Positions 20,656 to 32,385 are shown, numbered from the stretch's first letter. The stretch is 64,000 bases of DNA from Alentia gelatinosa (GCA_950022655.1 OX465583.1:66510652-66574651), one strand, 5' to 3'. Numbers and translations are program-made. Notes: generated from the letters alone by a model not told the origin.

Positions 20656-20907
20656 AACTGCCCGGCCTGACGTGGCCTCCGGAGTGTCAAGGTTATCACA
20701 CCGTGTTGACTGATACTTCTCCCCGAGTTCACCATGTTTCAGATACGTGGCAGCACTTTTATAGAACATGTCAGGAGTGGTAGGTTTGTGCTGATCCTGC
20801 CTTGGGGCTGGAGAAAGTTTTAACCAAACTGGCAACGTGGATCAGCTCAGAACGATCAGTGGAAGGATGATATTTTGTTCAAAGTGCTGGGGAGCAACAA
20901 CTTTAAA

Positions 20908-21303
20908 GGCATATCCTACAATTCACAGTGGCGCCACCTGGTGGTTTTTAAATATTGATAATTGTCAATCAAAACTGTTTCGTTGTGATTTATTCTAATG
21001 CCAAATGGGTAAAATATAACATTTTATCGAGTTTGACCTTATCCATTGGTACAATAGGCTTATTATCTTTTATTTGATTTGGTTTTTACTATATGAGATT
21101 CAACCTTTTTAAATTCCTATAATTCCTATACTCTATTATAATATTATCATAATATCAATCTCTCGATCAAAAACTAGCATGTGACCCTGACTTTCTGAGA
21201 TAGGTATGTGTTCTACAACACTTTGAGATCATCATATTCAACTTTCAGGAAATTTACATGGGTTTTAATTTTCAAGGCAAATTATTCGATATGCCTTTAA
21301 GTG
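20908..21303 (+). mobile_element. TTTAAAGGCATATC family, copy 2
   Basis: Starts TTTAAAGGCATATCCTACAA and ends with CAAGGCAAATTATTCGATAT then GCCTTTAAG. It is uninterrupted and gives the empty-site comparison for the MITE insertion at 8243. Confidence 0.75.
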
Positions 21304-21367
21304 TATGTGATAAAGAAACCAACTACATAACATGAGTTATCTGGCGACTTCCTTGTAAGCCTACCCT

Positions 21368-21677
21368 TAAGAGCTAGATCCACTAAGGTGATTTTTTTGT
21401 GAATTTGCATTGCACACTTCAGCCGGTGTTCTCTCGGTTTCATCAATAGTCGCAACAAAATTCACTTCAGTGGATCAGGCGTATGCTTTGCATTCGTATG
21501 GTGTTCACATGGGAGTCGCATGTCTCATGTGAATTCTCATGAGACTGGTATGCGGCAATATCAAAACCTTCTGATATTGTTCAATGTGTTTCTTAGTAAG
21601 CATACTATACGCATCAACGCGTTGTCTCATGGCACGAGAATTCCCATGTGAATTCAGTCGCCTTAGTGGATCTGGGG
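21368..21677. mobile_element. Foldback element with AGATCCACTAAGGTGA ends
   Basis: AGATCCACTAAGGTGA at the left matches TCGCCTTAGTGGATCT at the right. Inner words CACATGGGAGTCGCATG and GAATTCCCATGTGAATTC add partial pairing. No ORF is supported. Confidence 0.65.
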
Positions 21678-21839
21678 ATGTTTGATATTCTACGAACGAT
21701 AATAAAAAGGTGTCTAAGATGGACCTAGTGCAGGTTTTGTTCAATAAAGGTTCATATAATACATCCAAGATCCATTTAGGATACAAAAGCCAGAATATCG
21801 CTAGGTCTCTATTAATGAAAGCTGTTAATGGTAGGCTAT

Positions 21840-22859
21840 CCTATTGTCCAGCCTAATTATCGTTCATAGACTATTAAACAGACCTCTGGTGCTTAACACA
21901 CAAAGTAGCTGGACATTTGCAGAGACCTGGGTATCCGTTTGCTCCATTTGCTCCACGTCAGGTGTAATATAACGTTGAGCAAAAGACCCAAATTCCTTTT
22001 TGAACGATTTGTAATCAATAAAGTCTGATACACATCTACTGATTCAGGATTGAACAATTGGTTCCCAAATCGTTTAGGAGTCTGTGAACTTGTCCCAGGA
22101 GAATTACATAATACCTCGACCTGTGTTGGCCACCCAATCAAACGCCATTTACCAACATTCCGTTGTCGGGGACAAGATTTATCAACATGTTGATAAACCT
22201 TTGGCCACCAATTTAGGAACATAGAAACCGCAACTTGCCGCCGACAAAATAACATCCGAAGGAGGTGGTTTACTAATCGTTGCTTGGCCCTTGCCTAGCT
22301 GTGCTACATCTACCGACTAGGGCCGACTCCGTTAGGATGCCTCGCCTGAGACAAATTACCCTCCATTTGTCGCTGACAAAGGTACATAAATGTTCCGAAA
22401 TCGGTGGATGTGTATTGGGCTTTAGCCCTTTGATTGTAGCAGGGTTTGCGACTCATGCCGCTCTACACGCATGTCAATACACGCTTCAGTAGGTTACGGG
22501 TGGTTGGAGTTTAACTCTGAATGCTTGAATCACTCTCTAGGAGATACTGATGTACATATACATGACCGATCAAAGAATGTTTAAGAGGATCAGACAAAAG
22601 TTTCCCTTGTTGTCCGTTGTGATATTTCCCATTTGTAAGAGGTACGGGGAACTCAGTGCCTTGTATTCGATGAAAAATCTGTAGTCAATAAAATTATTTT
22701 GGAAAAAAAAGATGTACGTGTTTGTAATGTCAGCTACCGGATAAACTAAAACTAGGGGCTAATGTAATTTCCATTTACAATGGATGACCACGGTATACCT
22801 AGATTACTTCATGAAATAAAAGTAAGAGAATATCATAAGATATGGTATGAGACGTAGAG
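21840..22859. other. Intergenic stretch with one transposon end
   Basis: A right-end word CTATTAAACAGACCTCTGG at about 21869 belongs to the GGGGCCCGTTTAAT family. CGCCTGAGACAAATTACCCT near 22344 resembles CGCCTGAGACAAAATGCTGT near 33003, and both are followed by GTTCCGAAATCGGT.G, so a small shared repeat lies there. No gene is supported. Confidence 0.45.
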
Positions 22860-22904
22860 GTAGCTCGAGTTTGGCGACCACGAGTGAACTCCCGGTAAAA
22901 TTTT

Positions 22905-23040
22905 CAACCCGGTATTGGCTTCTGCCGTTTTCCCGTCCCCTCACGCTATTGGTTCATTCCGTGTGTATCGTCTGCTCTCATTGGTTGTGCGGAATGCGCT
23001 CTCGGCTGCGTTACTCGTAGCCTAGCAACCCGGTTGCGCA
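22905..23040. promoter_or_regulatory. Promoter-like cluster: three CCAAT boxes and an X-box
   Basis: ATTGG (inverted CCAAT, the NF-Y site) occurs at 22914, 22948 and 22980, spaced 34 and 32 bp. A full RFX X-box match GTAGCCTAGCAAC (GTNRCC, 1-bp gap, RGYAAC) lies at 23017-23029. The stretch is GC-richer than its left side. It lies 3' of the Penelope-like element on the minus strand, so it may be that element's own promoter region or an unrelated host promoter. No transcript start is visible. Confidence 0.4.
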
Positions 23041-23570
23041 GTCGGCGTTTGCGCTGGTCCCCCCTGACTGGGAGGGAAGGTGGGTCGGTGAGCGTGGGAC
23101 GCCTTCCGCATCGGCGGTCGGTTTGTGCGTGTGGGAGTTAGCTGGAACAGCTGACTCTCTACATGGGGCTGGTTTCATAGTAGACCAAAACTTTTCTAGA
23201 CTGGTTTCTATGCCATCCCCTTGTCGGGAAATTTGTCCTCGTGGTTTCGATAGTAACTTTAATCTCATCAGGCCTTTTGCTACTGCATTGTGGGGTTTTG
23301 CTCCTCGATGTACTGCTGTACATTTCTGTGGAGTTTTTTTGTATGTGGTGGAAAGGGATCTCTCCTTCCAACTTTTGCCGATTTTTGTTTCGGGGATAAT
23401 TTTCACCTCGGTGAGTTGTGGGTTGAATTTTTTTTGTGGGAGTTCTCGTTTTTGGTCTGGTTTCCGGATACCGTTGTACAGATATAGTGTGGGAATTCTT
23501 TCATGTGGAAAAATAAATCGGGTCCCGATTTCACCAGAAAAAAAATTTGACGTGGCGTTGGTGGTATCCT
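23041..23570 (-). other. 3' flank of the Penelope-like element
   Basis: An open frame of about 187 codons on the minus strand begins at a TTG overlapping the retroelement stop and has no motif that I recognise. A shorter plus-strand frame overlaps it. I treat the segment as the element's 3' region, whose exact end I cannot place. Confidence 0.4.
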
Positions 23571-25943
23571 TCAACCATATCGGTTGTCCATTGTGTTCAA
23601 ACCCCAGGGGGATTGACTTTTTAGGCGGTGGATCCAGTTGAATTCAATCTTGTTTCGTAGGATTTTCGCCCTGTCGCTGTTTGGGTGACGAAATATGAAA
23701 TCCAACACATGGATTTTCACATCGTCGCCCCCGTTATGGTCACAGCTGTTGAAGTGGACTGGCACCTCATTTTGATTTATCCCTTTCGAGATATTTCGTA
23801 GGTGCTCATAGAGTCTTTCTTTCAGCTTTCGCTTGGTCTGGCCTACATATTGTAGTCCACATTGTTTGCATTCTAGACAATATATGATGTTTGAGCTATT
23901 GCATGTGACATTCCACTTTGTTTCATGTTTTTGCCCAGTGCTGTGGGAAGTTATCTTCCCATTTGTGCAGATTTTCGTGCAGTACTTGCAGTTTTTCTTA
24001 TTGCAGTCGTTGCGATTTTTCTCTTTCTCTTCTCGTTTTCCATCCGCCCTTTTCTCTGAGTGATAGTCGAGCCTTGCTCTGACCAGTGTATCCCTGAGGT
24101 TTTTGGGTCTACGGAAGCCCTTTACTAGTTTGGTTCTGTAGATTTCTTTTGTCGTCATCGACCGGCCTAGGAGTTCCCAATTCCTCTCTACTATTTTCCC
24201 TAGTCAATTGTTGCCAGGTCGGTGCGTTGAGATAAGGAAGGTTTTCTTTTCTTCCTTTTTCTCTCTTTCGTCCATTTTGCCTTTGAGGATCTCCTCTAGG
24301 CTCGTACTGTCTACCTTGTTTTTGCTTTCCCGTAGAACTTCTAAAGGATAGCCTTTCTCCGAGAATTGTGCCATCTTTTCTGATGCGTGTTTCTCGTAGT
24401 CCTCCGTTTTGCTGCATATTCTTTTTATGCGTAGCAGTTGCGAGTATGGTAGGCTTTTTTTGGTTGCCGGTGGGTGTGCCGAGTCGTACCTTAGGTACGT
24501 GTTGGCATCTGTGGGTTTACAGTACAGATCTGTGTGCAGTTTCCCGTCTTTCAGTTTCACCTTGGTGTCCAAAAAGGATATCTCATTTTTGGATTTTTCG
24601 TTCGTGAACTTGATCGATTGGTGAGAAGAATTCAGGTGTGAAAGCCACGCTTCCAACTCTTTTTCACCGTGTTCCCATATATAGAAAATGTCATCTATAT
24701 ATCTCCACCACACACTTGGTTGGAGACTATGGGACCCTAGGAGTGTTTCCTCTATGTGTTCCATGTATAGGTTGGCATAGGAGGGGGCCAGTCTTGTCCC
24801 CATTGCCGTTCCTCTTTTTTGTAGGTAATGTTCTCCATTGAAAACCATGTTGTTCTGTGTCAACACCATTTCTAGGAGGCTTATCAAGGATTCGTTTGTG
24901 GGTCTTATATTCCCCTTACGTTTCTCCTCTAGCTTCTTTGCGATCACTTCTATCCCTTCTGTATTTGGGATGTTTGTGTATAGGGAGCTCACGTCTAGAG
25001 TTCCTATCACTGTGTTTGGACCCCATTCACCTAGGTATTAGATTTTGTTCACAAAATCGTTTGTGTCCTTGATGTATGACTTCACATCTGGGACCCATGG
25101 TTTTATAAAGTTATCGACAAAAGCCGATATCTTTTCCGTGGCGCAACCGTTTGCCGATACGACTGGTCTGCCTGGGGGTGGTCGCTCTTTTTTATGGATT
25201 TTTGGTAGGAAATATATCTGAGGTGCTCTTACCTTTTCAGTTTTTAGCGCTCCTGCCATCCGATTACCTATCTCGCCTTTTGCCGCCATTTCGTTGATCT
25301 TTTCCTCAACCTTACCGTACAGTTTCGTTGTCGGGTCTCTGTCGAGTTTCGTATAGGTGGTCTCGTCATGTAGCTGCCTGTGTGCCTCTGCTATATACTG
25401 CGAGGTATCTTGTATGACTAGAGCCCCTCCCTTATCTGCAGGTTTGATTACTATACTGTTATCTCTGCTTAGGCCTCTTAGTGCTAGTCGTTCTTTTTGA
25501 CTCGTATTCTGCCTAGGTCTAGATTTGTCGTCTGCTGACTTGGCCAGGTTTATCTCGTTGATAGAGATAAAACTTTCCAGGTTTTGAGACCCCAAAGACA
25601 GTTTCCACTTAGATTTACCCCTAAGTTTCTGTATTATCTCGTTGTTCTCGTATGACAGATTATTGCCTTGGGTGGGAGTACCTAGGGTTCCTGTACTGGG
25701 ACCCTCCTTAGAAAAGAACTGTGTAGTTCGTAATTTTTGGTGGAATTCATCTAGCTCTATCTTTATGTCCCCTTCGTTTGTAGTAAGGGGTACTGGGCAG
25801 AAGTTCAGGCCCTTCGTTAAGATTGACTCTTCATCTTTTGTTAGAACCTTACTTGACATATTCACTAGTATTGGGTTGCTCCCGACTCTGTTCTCAGGGT
25901 CGGCGCCCGGGTTTGCCAAATTCTCTAATTCCGTGAATAACAT
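23571..25943 (-). pseudogene. Penelope-like retroelement ORF, two in-frame stops
   Basis: One minus-strand frame of 791 codons runs from ATG at 25943 to TGA at 23571. The N-terminal part has KPADKGGALVI, typical of Penelope-like elements. The reverse transcriptase follows with GTLDVSSLYTNIPN (motif A), GTAMGTRLAPSYANLYM (motif B), YIDD (motif C) and ISFLDTKV. The C-terminal part has Cys pairs (CKYC, CLECKQC) and a GIY-YIG-type nuclease core GLQYVGQTKRKLKERLYEH. The frame is continuous except for TAA at 25040-25038, just before motif A, and TGA at 24206-24204, between RT and nuclease. No frameshift is needed. The element would copy RNA into DNA at cleaved targets. The stops make this copy unable to give a full protein, barring readthrough. 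Confidence 0.9.
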
Positions 25944-25949
25944 CAATTT

Positions 25950-26525
25950 CCATCGATTGGATTTTCAGCCGAAATTTAAATACAGCGAGGAATATTTGCC
26001 TAAAAGTGTAATTACAAGCACACAAATAAGAGAAGAACTATAAAATGTGATCTGCTGTAGTTTGGAGGGTTAAACCTCTTTATCAAACAAGGTTGGCTTC
26101 TTCTATTAAGAAAACAATAACTTAAGTGTCACTTAAAATGATCATCAATCATATTGACGGCAATAAATCTGCTTCTATTTCACACAGAGACATAATATTG
26201 AAGTCAAGTTATGGGATTTTATTGACATTCAATTTGAAATAAACAATTTATCGAATGTTATTCTAATATTTTCAACAAAAGCGAAATTGCAGTATCAGTT
26301 CAGGATTACATAATCATCTTCGTAAGGTGTGTTTTTAATAGAAAGATCAATACTGAAAGAATAACTACGATTTATATTCACATATAGGCGATACTGGGAA
26401 GGGTCTCCTTATGGTTGTGCTATTAAAAAGTGATAATACTGTTGAAGCAATCTGATTTTAATGGAAAATAATTCTTTGTACAGGACTATCTCAATTTGAT
26501 ATGATTATCTTGAAACACGTATGTG
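25950..26525. other. Stretch 5' of the Penelope-like element, nothing recognised
   Basis: AT-rich sequence upstream of the retroelement on its own strand. I did not find a copy of the 3' region here, so I see no clear pseudo-LTR. Confidence 0.4.
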
Positions 26526-26527
26526 AA

Positions 26528-26815
26528 GACTGGACTCAGGTGGTAGAGATTGATAGGCGGTGGGACTGAGGTGGTAGAAGTTAGTAGGCAGCGGGACTGA
26601 GGTGGTAGAGGTTAGTAGGCAGCGGAATTGAGGTGGTAGAGGTCAGTAGGTGGAGGAACTGTGGGGGTAGAGGTTAGTAGGCATCAGGACTGAGGTGGTA
26701 GAGGTTTCTAGGCAGCAGGACTGAGGTGGTAGAGGTTAGTAGGCAGCGGAACTGAGGTGGTAGAGGTACGTAGGCGGTGGGACTGAGGTGGTAGAGATAT
26801 GTAGGCGGCAAGGGC
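26528..26815 (+). repeat. 31-bp minisatellite (GACTGAGGTGGTAGAGGTTA core)
   Basis: About nine units with the core GGTGGTAGAGGTTAGTAGGC and the link AGCGGGACTGA. Unit starts 31 bp apart can be read at 26562 and 26593. Confidence 0.9.
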
Positions 26816-26899
26816 ACAGCTCGTGAAATGACCCACAACCTTTTCTGCTTAGATTATGCAATGTGGCACCACCCACCACTGAGTGAAAGCTTGGTCACT

Positions 26900-27043
26900 G
26901 GGTGAAAACTTGTTAGCATGGTGACATGCCATTTTTTTGCATTTTCTATTTGCTGATATATGGAATTTATATTATCCAGAGTTTTTGGAAAAATCAATAG
27001 AATTTAGAAATCCCCCAACTACCAGCATTTGCCTTTAAGCCAC
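26900..27043 (+). repeat. Interspersed repeat, copy 2 of the 1-198 family
   Basis: Shares GTTAGCATGGTGACATGCC, CATTTTCTATTTGCTGATAT and CAACTACCAGCATTTG with the first copy and ends GCCTTTAAG. Confidence 0.7.
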
Positions 27044-27301
27044 AAGGATGAGGGACGAGAATGACGCTGACAGGTATCTACCGAGCCACTATTCACAGTT
27101 GTTTATCAATAAGTGCTACTCGTTTTTGGAATGTAAAAGTTGCACTGAAGCAGCCAGTTCGTTCGAATGTCTGCTTCCACGGTAATATGGTGAATTCAGA
27201 ACTACTGAGTTATGACTTCTTTCTGTCAGGAAGTTAATTTTGTCTCCCGAGGGAGTGCGCCGTTCTAGGCTGTCTATCCGGTCATTATAGTACTTGTTCC
27301 T

Positions 27302-27412
27302 TTACTATATATATACCCATGCCGTATATCCCGTAAATACGAATTGGTTCGCCATATAACGTAAAAATACCGTACGGAACAGTGTTCCGTAAGGCAAAAT
27401 ACGGAACACATG
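27302..27412 (+). repeat. CCATGCCGTAT repeat, copy 2
   Basis: Matches 1143-1258 with CCATGCCGTATATCCCGTAA and CATATAACGTAAAAATACCG. The inner GGAACAGTGTTCC is palindromic. Confidence 0.65.
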
Positions 27413-27571
27413 CCAGCCTCCTCTCTGGAGGTGTGAAAGCAGAGAAAACAGCAGGCAGTGGCGATAGCCTAGGTGTTATTCTGATACCTTCTAAAGCGTG
27501 AGTGTTGAGAATTGATATAATCATAATTAGATGTGAGTACTTTATAAATATTAGAAATTAAGTTCTCTACC

Positions 27572-27772
27572 AAGGCCTATATAAATAGGTTATGCCAGAA
27601 GTGATGCGACGATTCCATCGCATCCGTGGGGCATACCCTGGACTTTTCTTGCGATTGAGTGCGATGAATTTATCGCAATGGGAGTCATAAACTCCGCCGA
27701 GGGGGCGAATATGGGGCTATAAAACATGTGTGACGATCGCATCGTACCAGTGGAGCCGGGCCTTTAGGGTGG
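27572..27772. mobile_element. Small foldback MITE with GGCC(C/T) ends
   Basis: Starts AAGGCCTAT and ends GGAGCCGGGCCTTT. Inner GCGACGATTCCATCGCA and GTGACGATCGCATCG show partial pairing. The right end is like that of the 19972 element. Evidence is weaker than for the other foldbacks. Confidence 0.45.
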
Positions 27773-27789
27773 TCACATGTAGGCTTTCA

Positions 27790-27960
27790 GCTAGGCTCCA
27801 GTCCCCGCATCCTATGGCTACCCTCCTTGTTGGGATACAGGATTTGATTCATGGGCCATTCAGAGAACGATACATACTTCAATGAACTTTATTCTTATTG
27901 TGTTTAATAATTTAGTGAATGTTCATTATCAAAGACTTGAGCAAGTCTAGCTTTCAGCGT
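27790..27960 (+). repeat. Partial copy of the large inverted-repeat family
   Basis: GCTCCAGTCCCCGCATCCTATGGCTACC, then GATTCATGGGCCA.TCAGAG and CAAAGACTTGAGCAAGTCTAG, match parts of 34448-34905 (inverted) and 36975-37545. The middle of the longer copies is missing. Confidence 0.65.
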
Positions 27961-27969
27961 GCTTCCAGA

Positions 27970-29299
27970 AAACTATCCCTTCACTATCTGCGTGTTCTTC
28001 ACTGTCACAGTGGGAAAGGAGCAGGGTGCCAGTGTCTCAGGGTTTTAGAGGCATCCTATTTGCTCCTAGTTACTTGAGCGACTGATTCTCGCCTGACTCG
28101 TCTTGCAGGCCCGTCCTTTACCCCGACGTGGTGCATGATTTATGAGGAGGCGTATTGAGAACTCCTACCTACAGCCGCCATCACTCGCTCACCAAAAAAA
28201 CTGCCACAGAGTTTTTTTCTTCTCATGGTTATTATCGGACGGTTTCTGCATTATATATTCATAGCATTGATTAAAAACACTGTATGACAATCCCCGGTCT
28301 ACTTTTTGTGTATAAGGATTCGTGATAGTAACGCTGAGCGAGGTTGAGTTCATGAAAAAGTCTGGTGTAATAAACAATACAGAATTATATAATAATGTTG
28401 TCAATAGCAAGAGACATTAATACAATTTCTCCACCACCTTTTTGAGGATGATGAAAAATGACCATGTGATGATAATAATTTACTGAGTGATAGATCCATA
28501 TCACGTTATGTTTCTACACCAATTGCGGTGACTCATTGAGTCACCAAACATATGCTATCTTTGTTATATTACAGCTGTCTTTCAGTCTAGCGTTGAACCA
28601 CACCTTACAATATGCTGATTTTACGGCTGGACTTTTATTTCTATAGTTTGTTTATTTTTTTATAGAATTCAGTGCGTGGTCTTTCTAACGTTAACTGGAA
28701 TGAATCCCTTGATCGTAGGTTTCAGTTGTCATCTTCAGTCTGCACAATCATGTTATCTACCAATTACCTCGTATCTCTGACTTTCTCTCCCCGGAAACTA
28801 GTTTCCTTCTATTCCTGTAGATCCATACAGTCCCCACCTGTTACCTGAGGAGGTAGCGAACGGAAGGGGTCTCTTTTTTGATGATATCATTAGTTTGATG
28901 ATATCATTAGTTTGATGCCCACTGCTGCTGTTATTAGATGTTCCTATAACATGAAGACCTTTCACTGTAAGCCCATAAGACCCATGTGGATCAACTTCAT
29001 TTTACACTTATGGAAGACCTTCCAACGTCCAACTATGGCAGGCACCTTTTTTGGGAAGATAGCAATGTCACATGATGTGTCATGGGATTTGAGTAATTTA
29101 CCTTTGTAACTTATGATATTTTGTTTCTACCAAATCAAAGGTTAATATGGCTGTTATACTTTGTTAGATTTCTTTTATTACAAATTTTTTTTTTTTAATT
29201 GAATTTTGTATTTAAGTATCAATGATGCCTCTAAGATGCCTGGAGGCACCTTTCTGCCATAGCCAGGGGAATGCCTGTAGGCATCATGCTGCAGTTAAA
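27970..29299. other. Intergenic stretch, mostly unrecognised
   Basis: GATGATATCATTAGTTT is duplicated at 28879 and 28896. After it, CATGAAGACC and ATGTGGATCAACTTCATT echo the interior of the GGGGCCCGTTTAAT elements, so a decayed copy probably lies at about 28890-29010. No gene is supported. Confidence 0.4.
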
Positions 29300-30262
29300 G
29301 GTTTAAAGGGCTGATTCCACGAGCACGAAGGACTTGTCGTGTTATGTCTTGGTATGTCTTGTTATGTCTAAAGCCTATAGACATCGACCCGACGGCTGTG
29401 CCCGATTGTACCTTTGCCCTTCAGATCCATCGGGTCTGTGACAATCTGCGTCAATCAGGTCGATGTACGCACTTCACCGACCCAATTTTATTGCTTTTCC
29501 CAACGCATCGGGCATTACTACCATGTCAGATATGACCGACTCTCCCCGACCTTAAGATTTCGATGTACGCACTTTCACCGATTGTTACCGATTCTGAGTT
29601 GGCCGTTTGAATAGCGATGCTACCTATCCCCTAGTCCGATTTAGAAGTTCCTTATATCGATTTGCAGGTGAAACTGAGACAATTATAGATCTGAAACTTG
29701 TTTTCTGATATCTTAAAAAGAACAGAAGTTATTAAACTTTGTATTACCTATATAGACCTTTCACCCGGCCCGGGGCCCAGCCGGGCCAGGCTCCTGGCCG
29801 CCCTCTTTGATCTCAATCGTGTTGTTTTAGAAGGTTATAAAGGGAGGAGGTGTGATCGGGAAGAGTCTATATGTCGGTGTCTTATAGGTATAAGACATCA
29901 ACATTTTATTCCCGACTCTCAGGGAGCCAAATGGTTGGGATGAATCGGGCAAATAATTTGGTGTCTTATAGGCTTTATAGTATCGCGATATGTCTTACCT
30001 CCTTTGCCACGATACAGCGTGCGCGATGATGTGTGGCCTTTTTTGCAATACTATGTGTATATTTTGGTGCTCCACCACTGCGATGATCTATTGCCCAACA
30101 TACCTTGGCGTACTGCGATCTATCGTGACAAGAATTGCAAAGGTGCTTCACCGCACCAATGTTTTGCGGCAAATTTGAAAGCGATTACTCAAAACCTAGA
30201 AAGAGTTATCAAGATACCCAAATCGTGACAGATCTTGTTATATCTTATGTGTTGGTGGAAGA
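29300..30262 (+). mobile_element. CACGATG/TGTTGGTGGAA element with a nested insertion
   Basis: The outer element reads from GGGCTGATTCCACGAGCACG to TATCTTATGTGTTGGTGGAA. It matches 52312-52580, sharing TATTTTGGTGCTCCACCAC and ATTCAAAACCTAG. The ends TTCCACCAACACG and GTGTTGGT form a terminal inverted repeat. It is split by the element at 29368-29979. Confidence 0.65.
29368..29979 (+). mobile_element. AAGCCTATAAGACAGCGAC family, copy 1 (nested)
   Basis: Starts AAAGCCTATAGACATCGACC and ends GTGTCTTATAGGCTTTA, an inverted repeat. The interior matches 34908-35457 and 35941-36512 (TACGCACTTCACCGAC, GCGATGCTACCTATCCCC, CTTATATCGATTTG). It lies in the older element at 29300-30262, and the flanks suggest a TA target. 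Confidence 0.75.
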
Positions 30263-30587
30263 GGCTTTTTAGCGAATGATCTTGAATATTGTTAAACAAT
30301 ATCCCTCACACGAGGCCTCCTTGTGCCCTTAACTTCACTGGTATAAGTTATTAAACAGGCCCCTGGTTATCTCAGAACTAACGGGATGTCAGGTTGTCAG
30401 GATGTCGATGCCCCATTTGTCGCATCATCTTTAATAATCCAAAGGGAGCTCAGGATGATGGACCTGCAGGCTGTTTTTCAACGTCCCAGGGGGATGATAC
30501 AAATAGTTCTTCTTCTTAATTACCGAACCTGAGGCTATCGTGCAGTTATTTGCCTTTGTCTGTAAGAAATCCTGAATGATTATATTG

Positions 30588-31065
30588 AAGACATATCCTA
30601 CATTTCACTGGTGATTTTTATTATTGATAATTGTCAGTTTAATCTGTTTTGTTGTTATCCATTCTAATGCCAAATGGGTATATTTTCTCGAGTTTGACCT
30701 TACCTACTGGTATGATAGGCTTATTATCTTTTGTTTGATTTACATAGGATATATACTGAAAAGTATAGTTTTTAAAACCTAAATCTATAATACTCCACAT
30801 TTGCTATATCCTGTGAAAGTTTGAAGAAAATGGCATAGGTTTTACTATGTGATATTCAATATATTCTATATTTAAATTACTCTTTATTCTACTATGATAT
30901 AATCATGATATCAACCTATAGATCAAAAACTAGCATTGTGACCCCTACTTTGTAAGATAGGTAAGTGTTGTGCAATACTTTGAGATCATCATATTCAATC
31001 TTCAGGAAATTGACACAGGTTATAATTTTCAAGGCAAATTGTACGATATGCTTTTGAATATCAAC
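30588..31065 (+). mobile_element. TTTAAAGGCATATC family, copy 3
   Basis: Starts AGACATATCCTACATTTCAC and ends CAAGGCAAATTGTACGATAT then GCTTTTGAA, so both ends have decayed a little. The interior AATGCCAAATGGGTA and TCAATCTTCAGGAAATTGAC match the other copies. Confidence 0.7.
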
Positions 31066-31111
31066 CCAAATCGAAGTGGCTATATGTAGGACCTTAGGAT
31101 GAAAACCCGAT

Positions 31112-31238
31112 TTTAGTCGACGCGTATGGAAAAGCGTTCCATATTTTGTTGTTCGGAACAGCGTTCCATACAGTATTTTTACCTTATATGGCGAAATGGT
31201 GCGTATATGTAATTTACAGTATATACGTACATAGCTAT
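31112..31238 (-). repeat. CCATGCCGTAT repeat, copy 3 (inverted)
   Basis: GTATTTTTACCTTATATGGCG and the palindromic GGAACAGCGTTCC match copy 2 on the other strand. Confidence 0.55.
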
Positions 31239-31659
31239 AAAATAAAATCCTACGTCCAATAACTCTAGCTATTCAATCCCAACACTGACGTATTTCAATT
31301 AGTTTTAATCGTGCTGTTTGCGAACAAACGTTAATGCAGTGAATGTAACATCTGGAGCTGATATATCAATTCAGTTTAATTACCTCAGAGGTAGGAATCC
31401 CTGCTGGGCACCGCTTCTATAGCTTTATATCTGGCAGAGGTGATTTGATGTTGGAGCAAATAAACATCGGCAGCAAAAACACCCTATTCCAGGCTAGGCA
31501 ACAGGTCTAGTTATTATGAATTACTGAGAGTGAAGCAGTACGTTATCTATAAATGTCTTCCTCCACTAGAGAAGGGGAATTAATCTTTTTTGTAAAACAG
31601 GGGATTAAACCGATGTGAAAAAAGTTGTTGTTATCACAATGCCTCTGCCATATGTAGTA

Positions 31660-31880
31660 TTGTTCCCTCTCTAAAGGAGGATTCACATGTAGAGATTGAT
31701 GTACCTGAGACAGATGTACTTCACACCTTTCCCCTAGTCTAAAGCTGGATTCACACATAGAGGCTAATGTACCTGAGACGGGTGTATTTCATACTTTTCC
31801 CCTAGTCTAAAGCGGGATTCACACGAAGAGATTAATGTACCTGAGACAGGCGTACTTCATACCTTTCCCCAGTCCAAAGT
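31660..31880 (+). repeat. 68-bp tandem repeat, three units plus strays
   Basis: GGATTCACACGTAGAGATTG-type starts lie at about 31680, 31748 and 31816. Each is followed by ATGTACCTGAGACAG, TGTACTTCA and CCCCTAGTCTAAAGC. Further units lie at 32390-32515, beyond an inserted repeat, so the array was probably split. Confidence 0.75.
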
Positions 31881-31889
31881 GGGGAACAG

Positions 31890-32385
31890 ATTCTCCGAGT
31901 CATCTGGTGACTTCCGGTTCATAATCCCCTCCGAATTATGCAAATTTACCTGACAACGGACACAGTCCGCCATCTTGCTGGTGACCACAAAGAGCTGTCA
32001 GACTATAAAATAATGAAGAACTAAACTAATTGACTTCTTCATGTACAATCGTTACATGTAATAGTTAAGATTTAACTATTTACACCATCCAGGCATGATT
32101 CAAACATTTCAATTCATTGAAAATAGGTTGTTTCGACAATTTGTTGACATCGCATTCGGAGGCTCAACTGAGGCCATCACATAATCATTTGATCTGAAAC
32201 TGCCAGGGTGGTCTGGTTTTGTCAGGTGAAAGGCTTCAGAGTTACTGAGTACATCCCCATACATTAAAAACTATCAGAAATGAACCTTTGGATTTGTCAT
32301 AGGCTTAACACTACGTAGGTGCCTTGCCAAGGTGGCCGCGAAGGGGGTTCGTAGCGCCACCTACTTCGAGGTTGACTGGCGAATA
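31890..32385 (+). mobile_element. Interspersed repeat, inverted partner at 38680-39300
   Basis: GAGTCATCTGGTGACTTCCG, GCAAATTTACCTGACAACGG and CCATCTTGCTGGTGACCACA are found inverted at 39180-39290. TAGGTGCCTTGCCAAGGTGG and GGGGGTTCGTAGCGCCACCT correspond to 38830-38890. It stands inside the 68-bp tandem repeat. No ORF. Confidence 0.7.

Noticed and set aside
23041..23641. Frames of 170-190 codons on both strands beside the Penelope-like element
   Set aside because: The minus frame begins with TTG overlapping the retroelement stop and has no motif; the plus frame is its antisense shadow.
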